From Streptomyces sp. NBC_01198 (GTDB lineage Bacteria > Actinomycetota > Actinomycetes > Streptomycetales > Streptomycetaceae), in contig NZ_CP108568.1 in NCBI RefSeq assembly GCF_036010485.1, positions 1,674,001-1,738,000 of the forward strand: a stretch of DNA of 64,000 nt, read 5' to 3'. This document shows positions 8,189 to 17,450 of the stretch, one piece after another. Below the pieces are notes generated by a model, which was not told where the DNA came from, did not search any database, and saw only the letters and a list, made by a program, of their open reading frames with translations. The position numbers and the translations under genes were made by a program. Each line of letters begins with the position of its first letter. The first letter of the stretch is position 1.

Positions 8189-9856
8189 GTGACGACCTGG
8201 CAGCCTGCGCCTGTTTCCGTGCCCCGGAAACCGAGAGCCATGCTGCGCCGGGTGAATCTGGGCCACCCCGTCGTGGTGGCCACCGCGGTGGCGGCGGTCC
8301 TGCACCTGCTGTGGGCGTTCTTCCTGGCCAGGGATTCCGGCGACATGGCGGCGCAGTACGCCTGGACGGACTTCATACGGGCGCATCCCTCGGCCTCGTA
8401 CAACCTGTCCTGGTACGGCGGGATGCACCCCGCCTCCTACAGCATCCTGTCGCCCTACATCATGGCCGCGCTCGGGGTGCGGGTCACCGCGGTGGTCGCG
8501 GGCACGCTCACCGCGACGGTCGGGGCGGCCCTGCTGATCCGCAGCGGCATCCGCCGCCCGATGCTGCCGGCGCTGTGGACCACGTTCGCCCTTTGGTGTG
8601 ACGTTGTCTCCGGCCGGGTCACCTTCGCACTCGGCATGCTCTTCGCGATGGTCGCCACGCTGGTGCTCTTCCCCGCCGCCCTGAACCTGCGCGGCCGCTC
8701 GCCGCGGCTGGCCACCGCGGCGGTGATGACCGCGCTGGCCACCATGTGCAGCCCGGTGGCGGGCCTGTTCCTGCTGGTGGTGGCCGCCGCGCTGTTCCTG
8801 ACCGGCCGCAGGGCCGACAGCTACGTGCTCAGCGCCGTACCACCGCTGGTGGTCGGCGCGACCTCGCTGCTCTTCCCCTTCTACGGGGTGCAGCCCTTCG
8901 CCTGGTACTTCGCGATCATCCCCTTCGCCGTCTCGGTGGTGACCGCCCTGGTGGTGCCGACGGCGTGGCGGGTGATGCGTACCGGGGCGTGGCTCTACGC
9001 CGTCGGCGTCGCGCTGACCTGGGCGATCCCCTCCCCCATCGGCAGCAACGTGGAACGTCTCGCGCTGCTCTTCGGCGGCACGGTGCTGCTGCTGGTGGCC
9101 CGTGACAGCAACTGGACCGGGCGGCGCCTGCTGGCCCTGTGGCTGGCCTTCGCGGGGGTGGCGGGCTGGCAGATCGCCAAGCCGATCGTGGACCTGGTCA
9201 ACACCTCCGCGGTCAGCTCCATCGTGCGGCACGCGCCGCCGCTCATCGCCGAGTTGCAGAAGGTGCACGCGGACAAGGGCCGCGTCGAGGTCGTACCGCT
9301 GCGCTCGCACTGGGAGGCGTCCGGCCTGTCGCCGTACGTGAACCTGGCCCGCGGCTGGAACCGGCAGGCCGACGTCGAGCGCAACCCGTTGTTCTACGAC
9401 GGCACGCTGACCACCGAGAGCTACCGGGAGTGGCTGCAGCACTGGAGTGTCTACTTCGTGGTGCTGCCGTCCGACCAGCCGGACGGCGCCGCCGTCGCCG
9501 AGGCCAAGCTCGTGCGGTCCGCGCCGCAGTGGCTGGTGCCGGTGTGGCAGGACGCGAACTGGCAGATCTTCCGGGTCTCCGGCGACGTCGACCCGCTGGC
9601 CGACCCGCCGGCCACCGTCGAGGAGGCCGGGCCGGCCGAGCTGACCGTCTCGATGCCCACCGCGGGCTCGGTGCTGCTGCGCATCCCGTGGTCGCCGGTG
9701 CTGGGCATCGAGGGCACGGACGACAACCGGCACGGGTGCCTCATCCCCGACGGGGAGTGGACGCGGCTGAACGTGCCGGCCGCCGGTACGTACCGGATCG
9801 GCGGGACCTACGCGTCCATCCGGGGGACGCAGTGCCCCAAGGTCAAGACCCCGTAG
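8189..9856 (+). CDS. Polytopic membrane protein, possibly a GT-C-type glycosyltransferase
   Basis: A 555-residue protein with about 10 transmembrane helices (about residues 27-330) and a C-terminal, probably extracytoplasmic, soluble domain of about 220 residues. The first extracytoplasmic loop is large and acidic (ARDSGDMAAQYAW). Such a loop, followed by a multi-pass core and a periplasmic tail with a HWSVYFVVLPSDQPDG segment, is the layout of GT-C lipid-linked-sugar transferases. That is the basis for the guess; no family signature is decisive. The GTG start is preceded by GGAAGAGG. It stands alone, convergent with the exporter gene only 27 bases away. Confidence 0.75.
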   Translation: MTTWQPAPVSVPRKPRAMLRRVNLGHPVVVATAVAAVLHLLWAFFLARDSGDMAAQYAWTDFIRAHPSASYNLSWYGGMHPASYSILSPYIMAALGVRVTAVVAGTLTATVGAALLIRSGIRRPMLPALWTTFALWCDVVSGRVTFALGMLFAMVATLVLFPAALNLRGRSPRLATAAVMTALATMCSPVAGLFLLVVAAALFLTGRRADSYVLSAVPPLVVGATSLLFPFYGVQPFAWYFAIIPFAVSVVTALVVPTAWRVMRTGAWLYAVGVALTWAIPSPIGSNVERLALLFGGTVLLLVARDSNWTGRRLLALWLAFAGVAGWQIAKPIVDLVNTSAVSSIVRHAPPLIAELQKVHADKGRVEVVPLRSHWEASGLSPYVNLARGWNRQADVERNPLFYDGTLTTESYREWLQHWSVYFVVLPSDQPDGAAVAEAKLVRSAPQWLVPVWQDANWQIFRVSGDVDPLADPPATVEEAGPAELTVSMPTAGSVLLRIPWSPVLGIEGTDDNRHGCLIPDGEWTRLNVPAAGTYRIGGTYASIRGTQCPKVKTP

Positions 9857-9883
9857 CCCTTTTCGCCGCGCCCCCCGCACCGG

Positions 9884-12370
9884 CTAGTCGGGGTGGCCGA
9901 GCTGGAGGTCGCGTTCGGTGCGGCCGCCGCCGGCGACCTGGAGGACGGTGGCCACCGGCGGGTAACCGGCCGCGATGACGGTGTACTCACCGGCCGCGAG
10001 GTCGACGAAGCGGAAGTGGCCGTCGGCGCCGGTGGTGACGGAGTCGACGACATTGCCCGCGGCGTCCAGCAGGGTGACCCTGGCGTCCTCGACCAGGCGG
10101 CCGCCGGGGGCGCGGACGGTGCCGCGCAGGACGGCGCCGCCGGCCAGTTCGACGTCCTGGCGGGTCTCCCGCGAGGCCTGGACGGTGACCGGCAGCGCGG
10201 CGGGGCGGTAGGCCGGGGCGCTGGCGGCCAGGGTGTACTCGCCGGCCACCAGTTCTTCCAGGACGTACGCGCCCTCGCGGCCGCTGCGCGCGGTGGCCAC
10301 GACGTCGCCGCGCACATCGGTGAGGGTCACGATGGCGTCCCGCACCGGCGTGCCGTCCGCGGTGCGTACCGCGCCCGCGAGGCGCCCGGCGCCGCCCAGG
10401 ACCACGTCCAGGTCGACCGGGTGCTCGCCGACGGTCACGCTCACCGCCTGCGGCTGGTGGCCGCCCGCCGCCGCGATCAGGACGTAGCTGCCGGCCCCTG
10501 GCGTGCTCAGCGCGTAACGGCCGTCCTCCCCGGTGGCGCCGCGGCCGATCTGGCGGCCGGTGCCGTCGATGAGGGTCAGCGCGGCCCGGCCGACGCTGCT
10601 GCCGTCGGAGTGCTGAACGGTGCCGCAGACCGCGACACCGGCGTGCGGCGGGGCGGACAGCCGGCGGGCGCCGGGCAGCTGGGCGCCGGCCACGGCGCCG
10701 TCGAGGCGGTCGGTGGGTGGAGCGTCGTAGGCGGTCGCTGCGGCGGGGCCGTGCTGGGTGACCAAGGGTTTCTCCTTGAGCAGGAAGGCGAAGAGGAAGC
10801 CGAGGACGAGCACCGGCACCAGGTAGAGGAAGATCCGCGGCATGGCGTCGGCGTACGCCTGCACATAGCCGTCGCGCACCGCCGCGGGCAGGGTGCGGAC
10901 CAGCTGCGGGGTGACGGACTGCGGGTCGGGCAGGTGGGCGCCGTGCGGCAGCCGCACCGCCAGCCCCTTGCTGAGCCGGTCGGCGAAGAGGGTGCCGAAG
11001 ACGGCCGCGCCGACCGAGCCGCCGATCTGCCGGAAGTAGTTGTTGGCGCTGGTGGCGGCGCCGATGTCGGCGGGACTCACCGAGTTCTGCACGGCGAGCA
11101 CCAGCACCGGCAGCACCAGGCCGATGCCGAGGCCCAGCACCGCCATGTAGACGCTGTAGGTGAGTTGCGGGGTGTCCGCGTCCATCAGCGAGAGCAGCCA
11201 CATCCCGGCCGAGGACAGGGCGCCGCCCGCGACGGGGAAGATCTTGTACCGCCCGGTGCGGCTGATCAGCTGGCCACTGACGATGGACGCGACCACCACG
11301 CCGAGCATCATCGGCAGCATCAGCAGCCCCGAGCCGGTGGCGCTGGCCCCGTCGACCATCTGCAGGAAGGTCGGCAGGTAACTGGCCGCGCCGAACAGGG
11401 CGATGCCGACGACGCAGCCGATCAGCGCGGTGACGTTGAAGACCCCGTCGCGGAAGAGCCGCAGCGGGATGACCGGCTCCGCGGCGAAGCGCTCCACCAG
11501 CAGGAACAGCAGGGCGCAGCCGACCGCTGCGGCGCCCAGGCCCAGGATCTCCCGGGACTGCCAGCCATAGGTGGAGCCGCCCCAGGTGGTGAGCAGCACC
11601 AGGCAGGTGGAGCCGGCCGCGAGCAGCAGCGCGCCGAGCACGTCGAGGCGGGGGCGGGCGGTGGGTTTGGGGAGCTTGAGCACCATGGTGATGACGACCA
11701 GGGTGACGATGCCGAAGGGGATGTTGACGGCGAAGCACCAGCGCCAGGAGGCGTGGTCGGTGAAGAAGCCGCCGAGCAGCGGCCCCGCGACCGAGGCGAG
11801 GCCGAAGGCGGCGCCGATCATGCCCATGTAGCGGCCGCGTTCGCGGGGCGGCACGATGTCGGCCATGATCGCCTGCACGCCGATCATCAGACCGCCGCCG
11901 CCGATGCCCTGGACCGCGCGGAAGGCGATGAGCTCGTTCATGGAGCGTGACCAGGCGGCGAGGGCGGAGCCGGCGACGAAGGTCAGGATGGCGAACTGGA
12001 AGACGCCCTTGCGGCCGAAGAGGTCGCCGAGCTTGCCGTAGATGGGCAGCCCGATGGTGGAGGCCAGCAGATAGGCGGTGACGACCCAGGACATCTGGTC
12101 GAGGCCGTGCAGCTCGCCGACGATCTTCGGCAGGGCGGTGGCCACGATCATCTGGTCGAGGGCGGCGAGCAGCAGCGCCAGCATCAGGCCGAGGAAGACC
12201 AGCCGGACCCGGCGCGGCGTCAGATCCGGCCCGGCAGCGGGCGCGGCGGCCCCGGAGTCGGGCGCCGGGGCGACGCCCTCGACCAGCGTGCCGCCCGCGC
12301 CGCCGCCTCCGCCCCCGCCTCCGTCCTCGACCAGTGCCGCCGTCCGGTCGGTCAGCGTGCTGCCAGCCAC
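9884..12370 (-). CDS. DHA2-family MFS exporter fused to three carboxypeptidase-regulatory-like domains
   Basis: An 828-residue protein. Residues 1-50 are a Gly-rich soluble leader. Residues 50-545 form a 14-helix DHA2 (EmrB/QacA type) drug:H+ antiporter with [15 protein letters not shown] in helix 1 and motif [12 protein letters not shown]. Residues 578-660, 661-745 and 746-828 are three consecutive beta-sandwich repeats of the carboxypeptidase regulatory-like type, each with a G-TV/VRxxDG opening and a G-x-Y-x-L/V-IAA core. Known DHA2 proteins are about 500 residues and lack this tail. GTG start with GAGGGGAG 6 bases upstream. The substrate is unknown. Confidence 0.9.
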   Translation of the reverse strand: MAGSTLTDRTAALVEDGGGGGGGGAGGTLVEGVAPAPDSGAAAPAAGPDLTPRRVRLVFLGLMLALLLAALDQMIVATALPKIVGELHGLDQMSWVVTAYLLASTIGLPIYGKLGDLFGRKGVFQFAILTFVAGSALAAWSRSMNELIAFRAVQGIGGGGLMIGVQAIMADIVPPRERGRYMGMIGAAFGLASVAGPLLGGFFTDHASWRWCFAVNIPFGIVTLVVITMVLKLPKPTARPRLDVLGALLLAAGSTCLVLLTTWGGSTYGWQSREILGLGAAAVGCALLFLLVERFAAEPVIPLRLFRDGVFNVTALIGCVVGIALFGAASYLPTFLQMVDGASATGSGLLMLPMMLGVVVASIVSGQLISRTGRYKIFPVAGGALSSAGMWLLSLMDADTPQLTYSVYMAVLGLGIGLVLPVLVLAVQNSVSPADIGAATSANNYFRQIGGSVGAAVFGTLFADRLSKGLAVRLPHGAHLPDPQSVTPQLVRTLPAAVRDGYVQAYADAMPRIFLYLVPVLVLGFLFAFLLKEKPLVTQHGPAAATAYDAPPTDRLDGAVAGAQLPGARRLSAPPHAGVAVCGTVQHSDGSSVGRAALTLIDGTGRQIGRGATGEDGRYALSTPGAGSYVLIAAAGGHQPQAVSVTVGEHPVDLDVVLGGAGRLAGAVRTADGTPVRDAIVTLTDVRGDVVATARSGREGAYVLEELVAGEYTLAASAPAYRPAALPVTVQASRETRQDVELAGGAVLRGTVRAPGGRLVEDARVTLLDAAGNVVDSVTTGADGHFRFVDLAAGEYTVIAAGYPPVATVLQVAGGGRTERDLQLGHPD

Positions 12371-12582
12371 CCTTCACTCCCCTCGTCACACCTGTTGCGC
12401 CACCGTCTCCCGCATGAGGCGACAACGAAGAAGCGGCGCGGCGATTCTCAGGAAGTAGGCAGAACCACCCGTATCAGTGAAAGATCACGAAACCAACCGG
12501 GTGACGGGGCGGTCTGCTAGGGCGTGTCCGAACACATGGCGCGGTCCGCCCGCAGGCGGCGGCCGTGTCGTGGGACGGAGGG

Positions 12583-13041
12583 CTAGGCCTGCGGGGTGCC
12601 GCCCTCGACGTGGGCGGCGAGCGACGCGAGGATCGCGTCGTAGATGCGGCCGAGGCCCTTGGGGGCGAAGGTGCGCTCGAAGAAGCCGCCGACGCCGGTG
12701 GCGCCCTGCCAGCGGGTGGCCGCGACCACCTTGCTGCTGCCCGCGCCGGCCGGGGTGACCGTCCAGGTGGTCACCAGGGTGGAGTTGCGGTCGGTCTCGA
12801 CCAGCGTCCGCTCGGCCGGCGCGGTGACGTCGAGCAGGCAGTCCCGTACGCGCTTGCTCGTGGCCTGCAGCTTCCAGTGCACGACGGTGCCCGCGCCGGT
12901 GCCGCCCTCACGCACCTCGTACTCGCTGAACTGCTCAGGGAGCAGCCGCGCGCGGGTGCCCGCGTAGTCGGCGAGGGCGTCGTACACCCGCTCCGGCTCC
13001 GCCGCGACGATCCGCTCCGTGGTGGCCTCGACCAGCGCCAT
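12583..13041 (-). CDS. SRPBCC (START-like) ligand-binding protein
   Basis: A 152-residue protein of the SRPBCC / polyketide-cyclase-like superfamily: an N-terminal ERVYDALADYAG helix-grip start, alternating beta strands (VVHWKLQAT, TWTVTPAG) and a long C-terminal amphipathic helix (FAPKGLGRIYDAILASLAAHV). Such proteins bind hydrophobic ligands; no enzyme activity can be assigned. The ATG at 13041 is chosen because GGGAG stands 6-7 bases upstream; a longer frame lacks this. It diverges from the radical-SAM gene and shares the intergenic region containing the LexA-like box. Confidence 0.83.
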   Translation of the reverse strand: MALVEATTERIVAAEPERVYDALADYAGTRARLLPEQFSEYEVREGGTGAGTVVHWKLQATSKRVRDCLLDVTAPAERTLVETDRNSTLVTTWTVTPAGAGSSKVVAATRWQGATGVGGFFERTFAPKGLGRIYDAILASLAAHVEGGTPQA

Positions 13042-13109
13042 GAAATCTCCCTCGGGTCCGTTCCTGTGCACGTCCTGCACGCGCCGCACAAGCCAATCAC
13101 ACCCGCTTT

Positions 13110-13125
13110 TCGAATTTGTGTTCTA
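13110..13125. promoter_or_regulatory. LexA (SOS) box, near consensus
   Basis: TCGAATTTGTGTTCTA matches the mycobacterial/actinobacterial SOS box TCGAAC-N4-GTTCGA at 10 of the 12 specified positions, in an otherwise GC-rich region. It overlaps TATTGT (13124-13129), a plausible -10 for the radical-SAM gene starting at 13171. This is where a repressor would block transcription. It is also 69 bases upstream of the divergent SRPBCC gene. Confidence 0.65.
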
Positions 13126-13170
13126 TTGTGGACGCAGGCAGCACACGCCGGACACCCGAAGGAGGGCGCC

Positions 13171-14280
13171 ATGCGCTGGGAACAGCTGGGCCGGGACGAC
13201 GCCACGGCCGCGCTCTTCGGCACGGACGCGGTCACCCGTCGCTTCGACACCCCCGAATTCCGCGGCATCACCTTCCACGAGGTGCGGGCCCGGTCGATCC
13301 TGAACCGGGTGCCGGGGGCGTCGCGGATGCCCTTCGAGTGGACGATCAACCCCTACCGCGGGTGCAGCCACGCCTGCGTCTACTGCTTCGCGCGCAGGAC
13401 GCACAGCTACCTCGACCTGGACACCGGACACGACTTCGACACCCAGATCGTGGTGAAGACCAACGCGGCGGAGCTGCTGCGCCGGGAGCTGGCGGCGCCG
13501 CGCTGGCAGGGCGAGCACGTCGCGATGGGCACCAACGTCGACTGCTACCAGCGGGCCGAGGGTCGCTACCAGCTGATGCCGGGGATCCTGGCGGCGCTGC
13601 GGGACCACGCCAACCCGTTCTCGATCCTCACCAAGGGCTCGCTGATCCTGCGCGACCTCGAACTGGTGCGGCAGGCCGCGCGCGTCACCGAGGTGTCCAT
13701 CGCGCTGTCCGTCGGATTCCTCGACGGCGAGTTGTGGCGCAGCGTGGAGCCGGGCACCCCTTCCCCCCAGACGCGCCTCGCGGTCTGCCGCACCTTCAGG
13801 GAGAACGGCATATCGTCCTCGGTCCTGATGGCACCGGTACTGCCGTTCCTCAGCGACTCGCCCGAGCAGTTGCGGGCGACCGTCCGCGCCATCGCCCAGG
13901 CGGGCGCCGGATCGATCACCCCGCTGGTGCTGCATCTGCGCCCGGGAGCGCGGGAGTGGTACATGTCGTGGCTGGCCCGCAACCACCCGCATCTGGTGCG
14001 GCGTTACGAGGCGCTGTACGCGGGCGGGTCCTACGCGCCGACCTGGTATCAGCGCAAGATCACCCGCCAGGTGCACGAATTCGCCGCGGAGTTCGGCTGC
14101 GGCCCGTCCCGCAGGCCCGGCTTCCGGCAGCCGCAAGGGCGGGAGCAGGAGCTGCCACCCCAGGGCCAGGAGCAGGAGCGGTCGGGGATCCGCGAGCAGG
14201 GGCGGCCGCACCGGCGGGGGTCGCACCCGGAGTCCGGACCGCCCGCGGAGCCGGGGGACACCCAGCTCACCCTGCTCTGA
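13171..14280 (+). CDS. Radical SAM protein, Rv2578c/SplB-like family
   Basis: A 369-residue radical-SAM enzyme with the Cx3Cx2C cluster motif in NPYRGCSHACVYCFARRTH, typical of the Rv2578c branch (related to spore photoproduct lyase and the COG1533 group). It binds a 4Fe-4S cluster and SAM to generate a radical; the substrate is unknown. The catalytic core spans about residues 35-300. The last 70 residues are low-complexity (repeated GREQE/GQEQE and Pro-rich stretches). The ATG is preceded by a strong GAAGGAGGG. A LexA-like box lies 46 bases upstream, suggesting DNA-damage induction. Confidence 0.9.
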   Translation: MRWEQLGRDDATAALFGTDAVTRRFDTPEFRGITFHEVRARSILNRVPGASRMPFEWTINPYRGCSHACVYCFARRTHSYLDLDTGHDFDTQIVVKTNAAELLRRELAAPRWQGEHVAMGTNVDCYQRAEGRYQLMPGILAALRDHANPFSILTKGSLILRDLELVRQAARVTEVSIALSVGFLDGELWRSVEPGTPSPQTRLAVCRTFRENGISSSVLMAPVLPFLSDSPEQLRATVRAIAQAGAGSITPLVLHLRPGAREWYMSWLARNHPHLVRRYEALYAGGSYAPTWYQRKITRQVHEFAAEFGCGPSRRPGFRQPQGREQELPPQGQEQERSGIREQGRPHRRGSHPESGPPAEPGDTQLTLL

Positions 14281-14644
14281 CGCCGCCGCACACCACCACG
14301 ACTTCTGCCGGCCGTACTCCACGGGGGCGCACGGCCGGCAGATCCCCCCACCGTCGCGCTCATCTGTCGGCGGTGCGAATCACATGCGCAGAGGGGTGGC
14401 GCTCAAGTTACCCGCCGGTTACCCTCGAAGCACCGTGCTCGGCGGCCTGGTGACGCAGCCGCCGCGCACTCCGCACCACCACGTCGGTTCGGCATCAGCG
14501 CGGCGCGGCCCCGGGACAGGGCCGGCCGGCAGTCCACGCGGGCGCGCACATCTCGGCGACCGGCCCGCGACTCCGTCTCCACCCTCACTCCCCTGCCGTG
14601 CGTGCCTGGCCGCGCCCGGTCTCCTCAGCGTCTGGAGTCACGCG
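14281..14644. other. 364-base intergenic region before the hydroxyacyl-CoA dehydrogenase gene
   Basis: It holds a strong hairpin at 14305-14341 just after the radical-SAM gene and, at 14407-14423, a direct repeat GTTACC-N5-GTTACC (11 bases apart, one helical turn). The repeat could be a regulator site or part of the promoter of the downstream gene. No coding region is supported. Confidence 0.5.
14305..14341 (+). terminator. Hairpin, putative terminator of the radical-SAM gene
   Basis: Perfect 11-bp stem: CTGCCGGCCGT at 14305-14315 pairs with ACGGCCGGCAG at 14331-14341, loop 15 bases. It lies 25 bases after the stop codon. There is no T-run, as is common for streptomycete terminators. Confidence 0.55.
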
Positions 14645-16489
14645 ATGGACCGTCCCTCCGCAGTTTCGGCATCCGCAAACCCCTCCGCGGCGCCCTCCCC
14701 CGCGCCCGCCGTCACCCCCCTCTCCGCCGTCGCCGTGATCGGCCTGGGCACCATGGGCACCGGCATCGCCGAGGTCATGGCCAGGGCAGGCCACGACGTC
14801 GTCGGCGTCGACCTCGACCCGGCGGCCGCCCGCCGCGCGGTCACCTCGCTGGAGCGCTCCACCGCACGCGCGGTGGAACGCGGCCGCAGCACCGCCGCCG
14901 AGCGCACCGAGGCGCTCGCCCGCTTCCGCACCTCCCCCGACCTGCAGGCGGTCGCGGCCGCCGACCTGGTGATCGAGGTGGTGGACGAGCGCTACGAGAC
15001 CAAGCGGGACGTCATCACCGCCCTCGACCGGATCGTCAAACCCGGCGCGATCCTGGCCACCGGCACCAACGCGCTGTCGGTGACCCGGCTCGCGGCCGAG
15101 ACCGGCCGCCCCGACCGGGTGCTCGGGCTGCACTTCTTCGCGCCCGCCCAGGCCATGAAGCTGGTCGAGGTGGTGTCCACCGTGCTGACCTCGCCGGAGA
15201 CCACCGAGGCCGTCACCGCGCTGGTGCGCAGCCTCGGCAAGGAGCCGGTGCCGGTCGGCGACCGGCCGGGTTTCATCGCGGACGGGCTGCTGTTCGGGTA
15301 TCTGAACCAGGCCGCCGCCATGTACGAGGCCCGCTACGCCACCAGGGAGGACATCGACGCGGCGATGCGGCTGGGCTGCGGCCTGCCGATGGGGCCGCTG
15401 GCCCTGCTCGACCTGATCGGGGTGGACACCGCGACCACCGTTCTCGACGCGATGTACGAGGCCAGCAGGGACCGGCTGCACGCCCCGGCGCCGGTGCTGC
15501 GGCAGCTCACGGCGGCCGGGCTACTCGGCCGCAAGTCGGGCCGCGGCTTCTACAGCTACCAGGCGCCGGGCAGTTCGGTGGTGGTGCCGGACCCGCAGAC
15601 CGCGGCCGGCGGGCCCGCGCAGGCCCGGGGGCGTACGGTCCGCAGCGTGGGCGTGGCAGGTTCCGGCACCATGGCGACCGGCATCGCCGAGGTCTTCGCG
15701 AAGGCCGGTCTCCCGGTGCAACTCGCCGCGCGCACCCCGGAGAAGGCCGAGAAGGCGGTGGCGCGGCTGGCGAAGTCCCTGGACCGCTCGGTCTCGCGGG
15801 GCCGGCTCAGCGCCGAGCAGCGCGACGCGGCCGTGGCCCTGGTGACGCCCGCGGGCTCCTACGACGCCCTCGGGCAGGCCGACCTGGTGGTCGAGGCGGT
15901 GGTCGAGGACCTCTTCGTCAAGCAGCAGCTCTTCCGGGTCCTCGACAAGGTGTGCCGGCCGGGCGCGGTACTGGCCACCACGACCTCCTCGCTGCCGGTG
16001 GTGGCGATCGCTCGGGCCACCGAACGCCCGCAGGACGTCGTCGGGATGCACTTCTTCAACCCGGCGCCGGCCATGAAGCTGGTGGAGGTGGTGCACACGG
16101 TGCTCACCTCCGACGAGGTCCGGGCCACCGTCCACCAGGTCTGCGGGACCCTGCGCAAGCACCCGGTGGACTGCGCCGACCGGGCGGGCTTCATCGTGAA
16201 CGCGCTGCTCTTCCCGTATCTGAACAACGCGGTGAAGATGGTGCAGGACCACTACGCGAGCGTGGAGGCCATCGATGCGGCCATGAAGCTCGGCGGCGGC
16301 TACCCGATGGGGCCCTTCGAACTGCTCGACGTGGTGGGCCTTGACGTGTCGCTGGCGATCGAGCAGGTGCTGCACGAGGAGTTCCGCGACCCGGGACTGG
16401 CGCCGGCGCCGCTGCTTGAGCACCTGGTCTCGGCGGGCTGTCTGGGCCGCAAGACCGGCCGTGGTTTCCGCGAGTATGCCCGCGACTGA
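14645..16489 (+). CDS. Tandem 3-hydroxyacyl-CoA dehydrogenase (two fused units)
   Basis: A 614-residue protein made of two complete 3-hydroxyacyl/3-hydroxybutyryl-CoA dehydrogenase units, each an NAD-binding Rossmann domain plus a helical domain. GLGTMGTGIAEVMARAG opens unit 1 (about residue 33) and GSGTMATGIAEVFAKAG opens unit 2. Unit 2 keeps the catalytic set (TSSL, HFFNP, MKLVEVV, GFIVNALL). Unit 1 keeps His163 and Glu175 but has Asn142-Ala143 in the TSSL motif and Asp213 where the Asn of GFIVN should be. It would interconvert acetoacetyl-CoA and 3-hydroxybutyryl-CoA, feeding crotonyl-CoA to Ccr downstream. The ATG at 14645 starts shortly before the first Rossmann fold; no ideal ribosome site was seen. 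Confidence 0.88.
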   Translation: MDRPSAVSASANPSAAPSPAPAVTPLSAVAVIGLGTMGTGIAEVMARAGHDVVGVDLDPAAARRAVTSLERSTARAVERGRSTAAERTEALARFRTSPDLQAVAAADLVIEVVDERYETKRDVITALDRIVKPGAILATGTNALSVTRLAAETGRPDRVLGLHFFAPAQAMKLVEVVSTVLTSPETTEAVTALVRSLGKEPVPVGDRPGFIADGLLFGYLNQAAAMYEARYATREDIDAAMRLGCGLPMGPLALLDLIGVDTATTVLDAMYEASRDRLHAPAPVLRQLTAAGLLGRKSGRGFYSYQAPGSSVVVPDPQTAAGGPAQARGRTVRSVGVAGSGTMATGIAEVFAKAGLPVQLAARTPEKAEKAVARLAKSLDRSVSRGRLSAEQRDAAVALVTPAGSYDALGQADLVVEAVVEDLFVKQQLFRVLDKVCRPGAVLATTTSSLPVVAIARATERPQDVVGMHFFNPAPAMKLVEVVHTVLTSDEVRATVHQVCGTLRKHPVDCADRAGFIVNALLFPYLNNAVKMVQDHYASVEAIDAAMKLGGGYPMGPFELLDVVGLDVSLAIEQVLHEEFRDPGLAPAPLLEHLVSAGCLGRKTGRGFREYARD

Positions 16490-16568
16490 GCGTCCCGGCG
16501 GGCGCGACACCCGTGCGGCGAGCTGGGGCGTTTTCCCCCCGGCCGCCGGGCGGGGCGGTCCGCCGTGT

Positions 16569-16574
16569 TACGTT
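16569..16574 (+). promoter_or_regulatory. Putative -10 for a leaderless tetR transcript
   Basis: TACGTT lies exactly 6 bases before the ATG at 16581, and there is no Shine-Dalgarno sequence. This spacing fits a leaderless mRNA. No clear -35 is visible. Confidence 0.4.
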
Positions 16575-16580
16575 CCCCAC

Positions 16581-17372
16581 ATGCCCCAGTCCGCGAAGTC
16601 CGGTCCTCCCGAGACCGCGACCGTCCGCCGCGCCGCCGCCCAGCGCCACCGGGTGCGGCAGGACCTCGCGTCGGCGGCGATGCACCTGTTCGCGACGCAG
16701 GGCTACGAGGCGACCACGGTGGACGAGATCGCCGCGACGGCCGGGGTGGCCCGGCGGACCTTCTTCCGGCATTTCCGGTCCAAGGAAGAGGCGATCTTCC
16801 CCGACCACGACGACACCCTGGTCCGCGTCCAGGCCGTCCTGGACTCCGCGGACCCGCACGAGCACCCGCTGGACACCGTCTGCCGCGGCATCACCGAGGT
16901 GCTGCGGATGTACGCGCAGGTGCCCGAGGTGTCGGTGGAGCGCTACCGGCTGACCCGCGAGGTGCCGACGCTGCGCGAGCGCGAGATCGCCTCGGTTGCC
17001 CGTTACGAGCGGCTCTTCACGCGCTATCTGCTGGGCCACTTCGACGAGGGCGCACAGGGCTACGGCGACGACGACCCGCTGCTCGCCGAGGTCGCCGCCT
17101 CCGCGGTGGTCGCCGCCCACAACCACGTGCTGCGGCGCTGGCTGCGGGCGGACGGCAAGGGCGACGTGGAGGCGCAGCTCGACCACGCCTTCGACGTCAT
17201 CAAGGCGACCTTCGGCACGGGCATCGGCGCCGGGCGGATACCCTCCAGGGCCGCTTCCACGGCCGCGCCGACCGTGTCCCGGCACGGCGAGGTGGTGGTC
17301 GCAGTGGCCCGCACCGACGCCTCCCCCGCGCAGATCCTGCGCAGTATCGAAGAGGCGCTGCGCAAGGCCTGA
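16581..17372 (+). CDS. TetR family transcriptional regulator
   Basis: A 263-residue regulator with an N-terminal helix-turn-helix (about residues 28-75: ATQGYEATTVDEIAATAGVARRTFFRHFRSKEEAIF) and an all-helical ligand-binding domain. The position between the hydroxyacyl-CoA dehydrogenase and ccr, as I recall for S. coelicolor, suggests it controls the ethylmalonyl-CoA locus, probably with an acyl-CoA as effector. The palindromes at 17451-17505 are the obvious candidate operator. The final 60 residues are a Ser/Ala-rich tail. The start may be leaderless. Confidence 0.88.
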   Translation: MPQSAKSGPPETATVRRAAAQRHRVRQDLASAAMHLFATQGYEATTVDEIAATAGVARRTFFRHFRSKEEAIFPDHDDTLVRVQAVLDSADPHEHPLDTVCRGITEVLRMYAQVPEVSVERYRLTREVPTLREREIASVARYERLFTRYLLGHFDEGAQGYGDDDPLLAEVAASAVVAAHNHVLRRWLRADGKGDVEAQLDHAFDVIKATFGTGIGAGRIPSRAASTAAPTVSRHGEVVVAVARTDASPAQILRSIEEALRKA

Positions 17373-17450
17373 CCGCCCGCCCGCACCCCGCGGAACAGCG
17401 GCTGTCCGGCCTGCCGGGCGGCCGCTGTTGCCGCTTTCCGGCGGCGGGGT

